Counted from the first letter of the stretch, positions 7,777-16,475 are shown. The stretch: 64,000 nucleotides of DNA from Mycobacterium sp. 236(2023) (GCF_029623955.1 NZ_JARSBP010000014.1:1-64000), one strand, 5' to 3'. The notes: a model not told the origin generated them from the sequence alone. Translations and numbers: made by a program.

Positions 7777-8016
7777 GTGGGTGACAGCGGACCTGAGAAC
7801 GCAATCGACGGCGTGGTCGAAGATGTCAAGGGCAAGGCCAAGCAAGTCATCGGCATCGTCACCGACAACGACGGGCTGAAGGAAGAAGGCAAGGCCCAGC
7901 AGGACAAGGCCGAGGCTGAGCGCGACGTCGCCAAGAAGGAAGCCGAGGCCGAGGCTGCTCGTGCCGCGGCGAGTGCCGCCGAGGCGCGCCAGGAAGGCGC
8001 CGAAGCCAGCAAGTAA
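7777..8016 (+). CDS. CsbD family stress protein
   Basis: The protein has 79 residues. The GTG at 7777 is chosen because AAAGGA lies 6 bases before it; the frame is open upstream but that part is not family-like. GPENAIDGVVEDVKGKAKQVIG followed by KEEGKAQQDKAEAERDVAKK is the CsbD domain; the C-terminal half is an Ala/Glu/Lys/Arg-rich helix, probably a coiled coil. CsbD proteins accumulate under general stress; in mycobacteria similar sequences are called microaggregate-binding protein. Molecular function is unknown. A strong terminator follows directly. Confidence 0.88.
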   Translation: MGDSGPENAIDGVVEDVKGKAKQVIGIVTDNDGLKEEGKAQQDKAEAERDVAKKEAEAEAARAAASAAEARQEGAEASK

Positions 8017-8026
8017 CAATCTCCTC

Positions 8027-8061
8027 ATCGGGCCCCACCTCATCGGTGGGGCCCGATTTTT
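8027..8061 (+). terminator. Intrinsic terminator after csbD-like gene
   Basis: ATCGGGCCCCACC and its exact complement (8045-8057) enclose a 5-base loop and are followed by TTTTT. This is a classic rho-independent terminator and separates the stress block from the transporter gene. Confidence 0.92.
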
Positions 8062-8114
8062 GTTGCCGGAACCTGTCCGAAATGCGAGCAATTTCGGCAG
8101 CATGTGCCACGACC

Positions 8115-9410
8115 ATGACTACCGAAACCGCGGACGCCGCCACGCCGCCGTCCATGAAGCGAATAGCATTCGCGAGCTACGTCGGGACGGCGATCGAGTA
8201 CTACGACTTCTACATCTACGGCACCGCCGCCGCGATCATCTTCCCGTCGGTGTTCTTCCCGAACCTGTCGGAAACCATGGCCACCATCGCCTCGTTCGCC
8301 ACATTCAGCGCGGCATTCTTGTCGCGGCCGGTAGGCGCGGCGGTGTTCGGGCATTTCGGCGATCGACTGGGCCGCAAGAAGACTCTGATCGCGACGCTGA
8401 TGATCATGGGTCTGTCGACTGTCGCCGTGGGTCTCGTCCCCAGCGCTGGGTCGATCGGTGTGCTGGCGCCGATCCTTCTGCTGACGCTGCGCCTGCTCCA
8501 AGGTTTCGCCGTCGGCGGCGAATGGGCCGGCGCGGCGCTGCTCAGCGCGGAATACGCACCGCCCGCACGACGTGGCACGTATGGCATGTTCACCCAACTC
8601 GGGGTCGGCACCGGCCTGGTGTTCAGCAATCTGGTCTTTCTCACTGCGAATGTGACGATCGGCGAGAAGAGCGAGACGTTCATGACCTTGGGCTGGCGGT
8701 TGCCCTTCCTGTTCAGCGCTGTCCTGGTCCTGGTGGCGCTCTATGTGCGGCTCAACATTGACGAGACCCCGGTGTTCACCCAGGCTAGAACCGAAAATCA
8801 GGTTGCTCGTGCGCCTTTGGGAGAGCTGCTGAAGCGCCAGCCCAAGGAGGTTCTGCTCGGCGCGGGGGCGATGACGGGCATCTTCACCTTCAGTTTCATG
8901 GGCGGCACCTACCTGATCGGTTACGCCAGTACGCAGTTGGGGCATCCGCGCACGCTGATCCTGTCTGTCGGCGTGCTCGGCGGTCTCGCGATGATGCTGC
9001 TGACGATGATCTCGGCGCGTCTGTGCGACAGCTACGGTCGTCGGCGGATCATCCTGTTCGGGTTCGTCCTCGGTGTCCCATGGTCTTTCGCGGTGCTGCC
9101 GCTGCTGGACACCGAATCGCCCGTCCTGTTCGCGATCGGTATCGCAGGCACGTTCGCGATCCTCGGCATCTCGTACGGCCCGATGGCCTCGTTGATCCCC
9201 GAGGTGTTCGCGACCAGATTCCGTTACACCGGAGCGGGACTGGCCTTCAACCTGGCCGGGATTCTCGGCGGGGCGGTGCCGCCGCTCATCGCAGGCGCGC
9301 TCCTCACATCGTTCGGCCCCGGCGCGATCGGAGTCATGCTCGCGGTCCTCGTCGGTGTCAGCCTGGTCAGCACGTTGGCGCTACCGGAGACCATGGGGGC
9401 TCAGCTCTAG
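8115..9410 (+). CDS. MFS transporter, metabolite:H+ symporter (MHS) family
   Basis: The protein has 431 residues. ASYVGTAIEYYDFYIYGTAAA at the N-terminus and RPVGAAVFGHFGDRLGRKK in the loop between helices 2 and 3 are hallmarks of the MHS branch of the major facilitators (shikimate, proline/betaine, alpha-ketoglutarate symporters). LRLLQGFAVGGEWAGAALL is the conserved helix 4-5 region. It should import an organic acid or zwitterion with protons. ATG 8115 is chosen; the open frame before it overlaps the terminator. The gene stands alone. Confidence 0.9.
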   Translation: MTTETADAATPPSMKRIAFASYVGTAIEYYDFYIYGTAAAIIFPSVFFPNLSETMATIASFATFSAAFLSRPVGAAVFGHFGDRLGRKKTLIATLMIMGLSTVAVGLVPSAGSIGVLAPILLLTLRLLQGFAVGGEWAGAALLSAEYAPPARRGTYGMFTQLGVGTGLVFSNLVFLTANVTIGEKSETFMTLGWRLPFLFSAVLVLVALYVRLNIDETPVFTQARTENQVARAPLGELLKRQPKEVLLGAGAMTGIFTFSFMGGTYLIGYASTQLGHPRTLILSVGVLGGLAMMLLTMISARLCDSYGRRRIILFGFVLGVPWSFAVLPLLDTESPVLFAIGIAGTFAILGISYGPMASLIPEVFATRFRYTGAGLAFNLAGILGGAVPPLIAGALLTSFGPGAIGVMLAVLVGVSLVSTLALPETMGAQL

Positions 9411-9523
9411 GCAGTCGTCGTCGATTTTTTCCCGCGGGATGAACTCCGCGACCCTCGTGCGTTCGACCCGGCAGCACAGTCCGTGCAACGCATTCGCCGG
9501 ATAGGCGGCCAGGAGGAAAAGTC

Positions 9524-10435
9524 ATGAGCGTTGACAGCATCGCACTCGGAACACAGGGACTCGACGAGATGGTTCCGTCGCGTTACGCCGTGCAGGTCGG
9601 CGACATCGAAGTGCTGGTGATCAGCGATGGCGTGCTGCCGATCACCGCCAGGACGCAGGCGACCAACGCCGACACCGCCGAGTACACACAGTGGCTCGAT
9701 GACCGATTCCTGCCGCACGATGTGCTCGACTGGCCGCTCAACGTGGTGGTGGTGCGCAGCGGTGACCGGACCATCCTTGTGGACGCGGGACTGGGTGTGG
9801 AGTTTCCGGACTTCCCCAAAGCCGGCCAGACGGTCCACCGACTGGAGGCAGCGGGCATCGATCCGGGAGCCATCACCGACGTGGTGATCACGCACATGCA
9901 CATGGACCACGTCGGCGGCTTGCTCACCGAGGGGCTCAAGGAGCGCCTGCGCCCCGATCTGCGCATCCACGCAGCGACCCGCGAGGCCGAGTTCTGGCAG
10001 GCACCCGACTTCACCCACACCGACATGCCCGCCCCGGTGCCGCCCACGCTGCGCCGCGTCGCCACACAGTTCCTCGACCAATACCACGGTCAGCTCAAGA
10101 CATTCGAGACGGACTACGAACTGGCCCCGGGAGTCCTGGTCTCCCGCACCGGCGGTCACACTCCCGGTCACAGCATCGTCCGGCTCGCCTCCGGCGGTGA
10201 GGCGCTGACCTTCGCCGGTGACGCCGTGTTCGCTCCGGGATTCGACAATCCCGAGTGGCAGAACGGTTTCGAGCACGATCCGGTGGAATCCACCCGCGTC
10301 CGGATCCAACTCCTTCGCGAGCTCGCGGCGACCGGCGAGGCACTGGTGGCCACCCACCTGCCGTTCCCGTCGGTCTGTCACGTGGCGACCGCCGGCGACG
10401 TCTTCCGCTGTGTACCTGTCAGCTGGGATTACTGA
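9524..10435 (+). CDS. Metallo-beta-lactamase-fold hydrolase
   Basis: The protein has 303 residues with GGAGG 7 bases before the ATG. The zinc motif HMHMDH lies near residue 124. Other ligands are the His in GGHTPGHS and the Asp in TFAGDAVF. The arrangement, with an N-terminal extension of about 70 residues, resembles AHL-lactonase-like or arylsulfatase-like members. It probably hydrolyses an ester or lactone in the cytoplasm. The SDR gene 25 bases downstream is likely co-transcribed. The substrate is unknown. Confidence 0.87.
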   Translation: MSVDSIALGTQGLDEMVPSRYAVQVGDIEVLVISDGVLPITARTQATNADTAEYTQWLDDRFLPHDVLDWPLNVVVVRSGDRTILVDAGLGVEFPDFPKAGQTVHRLEAAGIDPGAITDVVITHMHMDHVGGLLTEGLKERLRPDLRIHAATREAEFWQAPDFTHTDMPAPVPPTLRRVATQFLDQYHGQLKTFETDYELAPGVLVSRTGGHTPGHSIVRLASGGEALTFAGDAVFAPGFDNPEWQNGFEHDPVESTRVRIQLLRELAATGEALVATHLPFPSVCHVATAGDVFRCVPVSWDY

Positions 10436-10460
10436 CATGGCCACTCGCGAAAGGTCAATC

Positions 10461-11228
10461 ATGAAGCACTTGACTGTTGTCGTCATCGGAGGAACCGGGC
10501 TGATCGGTTCGAAGGTCGTCAAGAACCTCGAAGAACACGGCCACGACGTTGTCGCCGCAGCACCCAGCACCGAAGTGAACGCGGTCACCGGGGAGGGGCT
10601 GAGCCAGGCACTGGCCGGCGCCTCGGTTGTCGTCGACGTGTCGAACTCACCGTCGTTCGAAGACGAGGCCGCCATGGCTTTCTTCCACAAGTCCACGACC
10701 AACCTGCTCGCCGCCGAGGCCGCCGCCGGTGTCGGCCACCACGTGGCGCTGTCGGTTGTGGGTACCGACCGACTGGCCGCCGACAGCGGGTACTTCAAGG
10801 CCAAGCTCGCGCAGGAGGAACTCATCGCGACCGGACCGATCCCATACACGATCGTGCGCGCCACCCAGTTCTTCGAATTCCTGCGGGCCATCGCCGATAC
10901 CGCCACCGTCGACGACACGGTGCGCGTCCCGCCGTCACCGATCCAGCCGATCGCATCTGCTGATGTCGCCGAGGCGGTCACCATCGCCGCCGCCGGTGAT
11001 CCCGTCAACGGCATCACCGAGATCGGCGGCCCTGAGAGATTCCGGATCGACGAGGTGCTGCGCACAGCTCTGACCGCAAGGGGCGATCGCCGACCCGTCG
11101 TCACCGACCCGTCGGCGACCTACTGGGGCGTCGATGTCAGCGGCGGCACACTGGTCCCTGCCGCTGGGGCCGCGCTTTTCGACACTCGCCTGGCGGACTG
11201 GATCATCGAATCTGCGGCCAGGCCGTAA
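10461..11228 (+). CDS. NmrA-like atypical SDR (NAD(P)-binding)
   Basis: The protein has 255 residues. ATG 10461 with AAAGGT upstream is preferred over ATG 10437. The Rossmann motif VVVIGGTGLIGSKVV at the N-terminus is of the GGTGxxG type used by NmrA-like and other atypical SDRs. The later part has PYTIVRATQFFEF, a conserved feature of that group, and no standard YxxxK. It probably binds NADP and acts as a reductase or redox sensor. It follows the MBL hydrolase, and a truncated relative of its N-terminus is fused to a sigma factor 3.8 kb downstream. Confidence 0.85.
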   Translation: MKHLTVVVIGGTGLIGSKVVKNLEEHGHDVVAAAPSTEVNAVTGEGLSQALAGASVVVDVSNSPSFEDEAAMAFFHKSTTNLLAAEAAAGVGHHVALSVVGTDRLAADSGYFKAKLAQEELIATGPIPYTIVRATQFFEFLRAIADTATVDDTVRVPPSPIQPIASADVAEAVTIAAAGDPVNGITEIGGPERFRIDEVLRTALTARGDRRPVVTDPSATYWGVDVSGGTLVPAAGAALFDTRLADWIIESAARP

Positions 11229-11339
11229 CCGGCTGCGTGGACCGGCCCGATGACCGCTGACTACGATTCTGTCCGATCGGACCGGGGCCCACGTCGCGTG
11301 ATGCCGCGACGTCCGCCGGAAACAGACACGGTGGTGCCT

Positions 11340-14120
11340 ATGTCGAACAACGGGCAACGACCGGTGTTGCGCGGCAGGAACACCGAGTGCGAAGCGATTC
11401 GGCAGGCGATGGCGAGCGCCCGGTCCGGCGACAGCCAGGTTCTTGTCCTGCGCGGCGAAGCAGGCGTGGGAAAGACAGCGCTGCTCGGATACGCCACCGA
11501 ACTGGCCTCCGGGTTCCGCGTGACGCACGTCGCCGGCATCGAGTCCGACATGGAACTCGCCTTCGCCGGACTGCACCAGCTGTGCCTGCCCCTGATGGGA
11601 CTCATCGACACTTTGCCCGAACCTCAGCGCGACGCGCTGAGCGTCGCGTTCGGGCGCGGGGTGGGACCGCCGCCGGACCGCTTCCTCGTCGGGCTGGCTG
11701 TGCTGAGCCTGCTGGCCGCCGGTGCCGGCGACCAGCCGTTGTTGTGCGTCGTCGACGACGCCCAATGGCTCGACCAGGTGTCGGTGCAGGTCCTCGGATT
11801 CGTCGCACGCCGCTTGTTGGCCGACCCCGTCGTCCTGCTGTTCGGCGTGCGCGACGCCAGCGACGTCCTCGCGGGGCTGCCCGACCTCGACATCGGTGGC
11901 CTGTCCGACGGGGACGCCCGGGCCCTCCTGGAGTCGGTGATGGTCGGCGGTATCGACGCCGGGGTCCGCGACCGAGTCGTCGCCGAGACGCGCGGTAACC
12001 CGTTGGCGCTACTCGAAATACCGCGCAAGTACTCCGCTGCCGAACTGGCCGGCGGCTTCTGGAACATGGGCGGAAGATCATCGCCCAACCGGCTCGAAGA
12101 AGGATTCACCCAGCGCATCCGGGGCCTGCCCGCGCAGACGCAGAAGCTGCTGTTGGTCGCCGCCGCGGAACCCGTCGGCGATTCCGGATTGTTCTTGCGC
12201 GCGGCGGCGATCTTGGGAATCGCGGTCGACGCGCTCGCACCGGCCGAGGCCGCGGGGGTGATCGAATTCGGCCCGAGGATGCGGTTCCGGCATCCGCTGG
12301 TGCGATCGGCCACCTACCGCGCCGCCGACCTGGCGGACCGCCGCGAAGTTCACCGTGCGCTCGCCGAGGCCACCGATCCCGCATCCGATCCCGACCGGCG
12401 CGCCTGGCACGCCGCCACCGGGGCGACGGGACAGGACGACGCGATCGCCGCGGAGCTGGCGGCGTCGGCGGGCCGGGCGCAACGCCGCGGTGGAATCGCC
12501 GCGGCCGCAGCTTTCCTGGAACGCGCGACGGTACTGACGTCGGACGCGGTTCTTCGCGGCTCCCGAGCACTGGCCGCCGCGCAGGCCAAACGCGACGCCG
12601 CAGCTCCGGCTGCCGCCCACGAACTCCTCGCGATCGCCGAGTCCGGTCCGCTGTCCGATCTGCAACGGGCCCAGGTCGTCCGGATGCGGGCACAGATGGA
12701 GTTCGTCCGCAGCCGCAGCGGGGCCGCCGGCGCGCCGACATTGACCGAGTCGGCATCTCGATTACACCGTGCGGCAAGGCAACTCGAAGGAGTTGACACC
12801 GCCCTTGCGCGGGAGACCTATCTGGAGGCGCTTGCCGCCGCCATGTACGCCGGCCGCCTCGGAGACCCCGCCACGTTGACCCGCATCGCCGAGGACGGGC
12901 GCGCGGCGGTAGATCGACTGGGCTCGCCGGACCGGCCCATCGATTTCCTGCTGAGCGGGATGACGCGCCGAGTCCTGCAGGGACCGAGCGCCGGCTCCGA
13001 TCACTTGCGTCTCGCACTCGAACGATGGAACTCACAGGTGCAGAGCGACAGTGACCCACCCGCGCACTGGCCCTTCCCGATCGCGCAAGAATCCGCGGCA
13101 CACGAACTCTGGGACGACGCGGTGTTGCAACACATCGCGGCCGACATGGTGAAGCGGGCGCGGAACGCCGGGGCGCTGGCCGTGCTGCCGCCGGCACTCA
13201 CCTATCTCGCCGGAATCAATGTCTACAAGGGCGATTTCGCCGCGGCCGCAGGTCTTCTCGAAGAGGCCGGCGCAATCACCGCGTCGATGGGCGCCACCCC
13301 GGTGAAGTATCACTCCCTCACCGTCGCGGCGTGGCGCGGGGTCACCGCCGACGCGCTGAGTCTCATCCAATCGGCGGCCGCGGACGGAACGGCCAGGGGC
13401 GAGGGCAGGCTCGTCGGACTCGCCGGGTATACTTCGGCGGTGCTGTACAACGGTGTCGGCCGGTACGACGAGGCGCTCGCGGCCGCCCGATCCTGTTGTG
13501 AATACGAGGATCTGGGCTTCTACAGCTGGTGCCTTTTCGAGCTCATCGAGGCCGCTGCCCACGTCGGTGACCGGGAGTCCGCCGCCGTGGCGTTGCCGGA
13601 GTTCGAGGCTCGCGCAGGTGGCAGCGGCACGGCGTGGGGTCTGGGCGCGGTCGCTGCTGCACAGGCGCTGCTCGCCCCGCACGAGGAAGCCGAAGCGCTG
13701 TTCGTCGAGGCGATCGACCATCTCGAGCGTGCCGGCATCGGGCTGCACAAGGCACGGACCCACCTGACGTTCGGCGAATGGCTCAGACGCTCGAACCGTC
13801 GCCGCGACGCGAAGCGGCAACTCGACACCGCCTACGTGATGTTCACTCACATGGGTGCCCACGGTTTCGCCGAACGCACGAGGCGGGAGCTGGTGGCGAC
13901 CGGGGAGAAGGTCCGTAAGCAGCCCGTCGGCGCAGGAGAAGACCTCACCGCGCGGGAGTCACAGATCGCGCGGCTGGCGGCAACAGGTCTGACCAACCAG
14001 GAGATCGGCGCCCAGCTGTTCATCAGCACCCACACCGTCGAATGGCACCTGCGGAAAGTCTTCGTCAAACTCGGCATCACCTCCCGTCGCCAACTGCGAA
14101 CCATCACCTGGTCCGGCTGA
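11340..14120 (+). CDS. Large ATPase-LuxR transcriptional regulator
   Basis: The protein has about 926 residues. It begins with an AAA-type ATPase region: Walker A GEAGVGKTA near residues 38-46 and Walker B-like LLCVVDDAQW near residue 140. A long helical middle part of TPR character follows, then a C-terminal LuxR helix-turn-helix (LTARESQIARLAATGLTNQE, then STHTVEWHLRKVFVKLGI) from about residue 869. This is the LAL (large ATP-binding LuxR) design; such proteins activate nearby operons on binding a ligand. It lies between an NmrA-like SDR gene and the chimeric sigma gene, so those are likely targets. Starts at 11250 and 11301 are also in frame. Confidence 0.88.
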   Translation: MSNNGQRPVLRGRNTECEAIRQAMASARSGDSQVLVLRGEAGVGKTALLGYATELASGFRVTHVAGIESDMELAFAGLHQLCLPLMGLIDTLPEPQRDALSVAFGRGVGPPPDRFLVGLAVLSLLAAGAGDQPLLCVVDDAQWLDQVSVQVLGFVARRLLADPVVLLFGVRDASDVLAGLPDLDIGGLSDGDARALLESVMVGGIDAGVRDRVVAETRGNPLALLEIPRKYSAAELAGGFWNMGGRSSPNRLEEGFTQRIRGLPAQTQKLLLVAAAEPVGDSGLFLRAAAILGIAVDALAPAEAAGVIEFGPRMRFRHPLVRSATYRAADLADRREVHRALAEATDPASDPDRRAWHAATGATGQDDAIAAELAASAGRAQRRGGIAAAAAFLERATVLTSDAVLRGSRALAAAQAKRDAAAPAAAHELLAIAESGPLSDLQRAQVVRMRAQMEFVRSRSGAAGAPTLTESASRLHRAARQLEGVDTALARETYLEALAAAMYAGRLGDPATLTRIAEDGRAAVDRLGSPDRPIDFLLSGMTRRVLQGPSAGSDHLRLALERWNSQVQSDSDPPAHWPFPIAQESAAHELWDDAVLQHIAADMVKRARNAGALAVLPPALTYLAGINVYKGDFAAAAGLLEEAGAITASMGATPVKYHSLTVAAWRGVTADALSLIQSAAADGTARGEGRLVGLAGYTSAVLYNGVGRYDEALAAARSCCEYEDLGFYSWCLFELIEAAAHVGDRESAAVALPEFEARAGGSGTAWGLGAVAAAQALLAPHEEAEALFVEAIDHLERAGIGLHKARTHLTFGEWLRRSNRRRDAKRQLDTAYVMFTHMGAHGFAERTRRELVATGEKVRKQPVGAGEDLTARESQIARLAATGLTNQEIGAQLFISTHTVEWHLRKVFVKLGITSRRQLRTITWSG

Positions 14121-14244
14121 CCCCAGGTCAGGGCACGGACCACGCACCACGGACTACGGGTTTTCAAGGGTCCGCTACGGCGCCGCACGAACAAGTCTGA
14201 ATACGTCACCACCACCTATTCGGACATGCTGCGGGAGGTTCATC

Positions 14245-14970
14245 ATGAAGGTCGTCGACATCGGAGGCACCGGACTCATCGGCTCCAAGGTCGTCGCCTC
14301 CCCCGATACCGGGGTCAACACCGTCACGGGCGCCGGGCTGGACGAGGCACTGACCGGTGCGCACGTGATCACCACGCTCCCCCGCGCCTCGACCCACAGC
14401 CCCGAACTGCGTGCACGCTTCACCCGAGACGTCGTGCCCTTTACCGAAGTGCTGCACCGAGGTGCGCGGCGGCTGACCAACTCCGACGCCGACGCCGACG
14501 ACCTCCTCCAGGAGACGCTCCTGCGGGCGTACTCGGGATTCCACAGCTTCAAGGAAGGCACCAACCTGCAGGCATGGTTGTTCAAGATCCTCCACAACAA
14601 GTGGGTCAGCGCGCACCGCGCCAAGCAATCCCGGCCCCTCGAAGCCGCCGAAGACGCCATCACCGACCGCGTATTGGCCGGTGCGGCAGAAACTTTCGGC
14701 TGTTTGTCCGCAGAGAAGGAGGTGCTGACGACCATTCCCGACAACGACGTCTTCGCCGCACTCGCGTCGCTGCCCGAAGGATTCGCCGAGGTCATCTATC
14801 TCTCGCTGATCGAGGGCTACACCTACGCGGAGACCTCGGAGATCCTCGACGTCCCGATCGGCACCGTGATGTCCCGGGTCCACCGCGGCCGCCAACGGCT
14901 GCGGATCGCGTTGGCCCACCGCGCCCCCCAGCTCTGCAACGACGATCCGGCGGCACACCATGTCGCGTGA
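14245..14970 (+). CDS. Chimera: NmrA-like SDR start fused to ECF sigma factor
   Basis: The 241-residue frame begins with a shortened SDR N-terminus: MKVVDIGGTGLIGSKVV, then ASPDTGVNTVTGAGLDEALTG, colinear with the intact SDR at 10461 but lacking about 12 residues between these blocks. From about residue 53 it is an ECF sigma factor of the SigH/SigR group: region 2 (DADADDLLQETLLRAYSGF, GTNLQAWLFKILHNKWVSAH) and region 4 (LASLPEGFAEVIYLSLIEGY, DVPIGTVMSRVHRGRQRLR). GGGAGG lies 7 bases before the ATG, so the fusion is translated from the SDR start; a GTG at 14365 could start a sigma-only form but has no good ribosome site. No anti-sigma gene follows. The stop overlaps the next SDR by 11 bases. 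Confidence 0.85.
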   Translation: MKVVDIGGTGLIGSKVVASPDTGVNTVTGAGLDEALTGAHVITTLPRASTHSPELRARFTRDVVPFTEVLHRGARRLTNSDADADDLLQETLLRAYSGFHSFKEGTNLQAWLFKILHNKWVSAHRAKQSRPLEAAEDAITDRVLAGAAETFGCLSAEKEVLTTIPDNDVFAALASLPEGFAEVIYLSLIEGYTYAETSEILDVPIGTVMSRVHRGRQRLRIALAHRAPQLCNDDPAAHHVA

Positions 14971-15703
14971 GACCGAGCCCGCGGGCGAGTTGCGCGGGCA
15001 GACGGCACTGATCACCGGCGGCACCGCGGGAATCGGTCGGGCGTGCGCACTGCTGATGGCCCGCGCGGGCGCCTCGGTGATCGTCACCGGCAGGGACGCC
15101 GCTCGTGGTGACACCGCGGCCGGCCTCCACGACCGAATGCGGTTCATCGAGGCCGACCTCTCGGATCTGGAGTCGATCGAATCGCTTGTGCGACAGGCAC
15201 CGGACATCGACATCCTGGTCAACAACGCGGCCGCCTTCCCCGGCGCGCTGACCGTCGACCAGGAGATCGCGACCCTGGAGCGCACCTTCGACACCAACGT
15301 GCGCGGGACGTACGTCCTGACCGCCGCACTCGTACCCGGAATGCTGCGTCGCCGGCGCGGCGCGATCGTCAACGTCACGTCGATGGTGGCGTCCAAGGGA
15401 GTCCCCGGCGCGTCGGTGTACAGCGCGTCCAAGGCCGCCGTCGAATCCCTGACCCGGACATGGGCGGCCGAATTCGGAGGCAGCGGGGTACGCGTCAACA
15501 GTGTCGCCCCGGGTCCCACCGACACCGAGGGCGTGGTGGCGGAGTGGGGCGACACCAACGACGAACTCGGCCGAGCTCTTCCGCTGGGCCGCACCGCCGA
15601 TGCCGATGAGATCGCGCAGGCCGTTCTCTTCCTCGCGTCGCCCCGCGCCAGCTTCATCACCGGATCGACGCTGCACGCCGACGGCGGCGGCAACGCGATC
15701 TGA
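14960..15703 (+). CDS. SDR family oxidoreductase
   Basis: The protein has 247 residues, the usual length of a classical SDR. The cofactor motif TGGTAGIG lies near residue 20, NNAAA in the fourth strand, Ser in NVTSMVASKG and the catalytic YSASK near residue 155. The C-terminal ITGSTLHADGG is typical of FabG-like members. It should oxidise or reduce a hydroxyl/keto group with NAD(P). Its start overlaps the sigma gene, so translation is probably coupled, and the sigma factor may control its own operon with this enzyme. Confidence 0.9.
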   Translation: MSRETEPAGELRGQTALITGGTAGIGRACALLMARAGASVIVTGRDAARGDTAAGLHDRMRFIEADLSDLESIESLVRQAPDIDILVNNAAAFPGALTVDQEIATLERTFDTNVRGTYVLTAALVPGMLRRRRGAIVNVTSMVASKGVPGASVYSASKAAVESLTRTWAAEFGGSGVRVNSVAPGPTDTEGVVAEWGDTNDELGRALPLGRTADADEIAQAVLFLASPRASFITGSTLHADGGGNAI

Positions 15704-15717
15704 TCAAGGAGACTGCA

Positions 15718-15943
15718 ATGACGAAAATCTGGGTCGGAGTGGCAGCCGCCCCTCGTGCTCAGCGCCGGCGAGGCGTTCTGGGAGCCGGTTGGCGACGTCA
15801 TCCATTACCAGGACGGGAACAATGGCGAGGACATCAGGGTTCGGTTTGTCATGACGATGTTCTGCGTGCCCGGTCAGCTGATGCTCGAGCTCGTGGGCGA
15901 CGCCGAACTCGAAGCGCTTAAGCACCTCCGGCTGGGAGCTTGA
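15718..15943 (+). pseudogene. Broken cupin-domain gene
   Basis: An ATG at 15718 with AAGGAG upstream opens a frame (MTKIWVGVAAAP) that loses all likeness after a dozen codons. The next frame carries PPLVLSAGEAFWEPVGDVIHYQD and RVRFVMTMFCVPGQ up to a stop at 15943, which is the C-terminal half of a small cupin. The first half of the beta-barrel, about 60 residues, is missing, and the two parts are out of frame. It is therefore a deletion remnant behind the SDR gene. A short 62-codon frame from GTG 15755 could still be translated, but it would not fold as a full cupin. Confidence 0.6.
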
Positions 15944-16062
15944 GCCGTGCGCGGGGAATGTCGTTGGCTTCGTCGGTTGGCTTGGTCGAATTCGGCGACC
16001 GCTCAAATCGGCGGAAGGAGCGACACGTGACCAGCTACCAGTAGTTTCGCCCCGCGCACCAT

Positions 16063-16087
16063 TTGAATACGAATACTATTCTTCAAG
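16063..16087. promoter_or_regulatory. Dyad upstream of the Thr-rich lipoprotein gene
   Basis: GAATA-C-TATTC (16071-16081) is a perfect dyad, flanked by TTGAA on the left (16063) and TTCAA on the right (16083). It lies about 60 bases before the lipoprotein start in an AT-richer patch and may be an operator or part of the promoter. Confidence 0.4.
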
Positions 16088-16147
16088 TGTTCTGTGGAAT
16101 TAAGGCGACCGCAGGGACACCGTGAACTAACCAGTAAAGGACTGAAC

Positions 16148-16423
16148 ATGGCATCAGCTCGTCTTCGTCGTCGCATCGCGGCAGCCGTGGGCGGTGGCGC
16201 CGTCATCGCGATGATCGGCCTCACCGCGGGATGTAGCACTGACAGCGAAACTCCCGAAGAGACGACCACCACGACGACGACCACCACCACCACGCCGCCG
16301 CCGCTGAGCCCGACCGAGAAGGCCCCGGACCCCGACGGCCCGAACAACATCTTCACTCCCCCGGTTCAGGCACCGCAGCAGACGGTCAACCCGGGTCGTG
16401 ACGACTACGGATCCGGTTCGTGA
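16148..16423 (+). CDS. Thr/Pro-rich lipoprotein
   Basis: The protein has 91 residues. A twin-Arg-like basic start (ARLRRRIAAAV) and a hydrophobic segment end in the lipobox LTAGC (C29). The mature part begins with acidic residues, then a run of eleven Thr and a Pro-rich stretch, a likely unstructured and possibly glycosylated linker, and ends in a short hydrophilic tail. AAAGGA lies 6 bases before the ATG. No enzymatic domain is visible. It precedes a secreted protease gene and could be a cell-wall anchor or spacer; this is a guess from context. Confidence 0.75.
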   Translation: MASARLRRRIAAAVGGGAVIAMIGLTAGCSTDSETPEETTTTTTTTTTTPPPLSPTEKAPDPDGPNNIFTPPVQAPQQTVNPGRDDYGSGS

Positions 16424-16427
16424 TCGA

Positions 16428-16456
16428 GGCGGGTCCGGGCAGTGACCGGGCCCGCC
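16428..16456 (+). terminator. Hairpin after the lipoprotein gene
   Basis: GGCGGGTCCGG and CCGGGCCCGCC pair over 11 bases with one G-U, around a 7-base loop, followed by CTCAATTT. It is a probable terminator or attenuator between the lipoprotein and the protease. Confidence 0.6.
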
Positions 16457-16475
16457 CTCAATTTGTGTGCGAGCA

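Noticed and set aside
9407..11104. 565-codon open frame on the minus strand
   Set aside because: It is antisense to the MBL hydrolase and SDR genes, which have good ribosome sites and clear families; the frame has no protein likeness.
14206..15801. 531-codon open frame on the minus strand
   Set aside because: It lies opposite the chimeric sigma gene and the SDR, with Ser/Arg/Pro-rich composition typical of antisense GC-rich frames.
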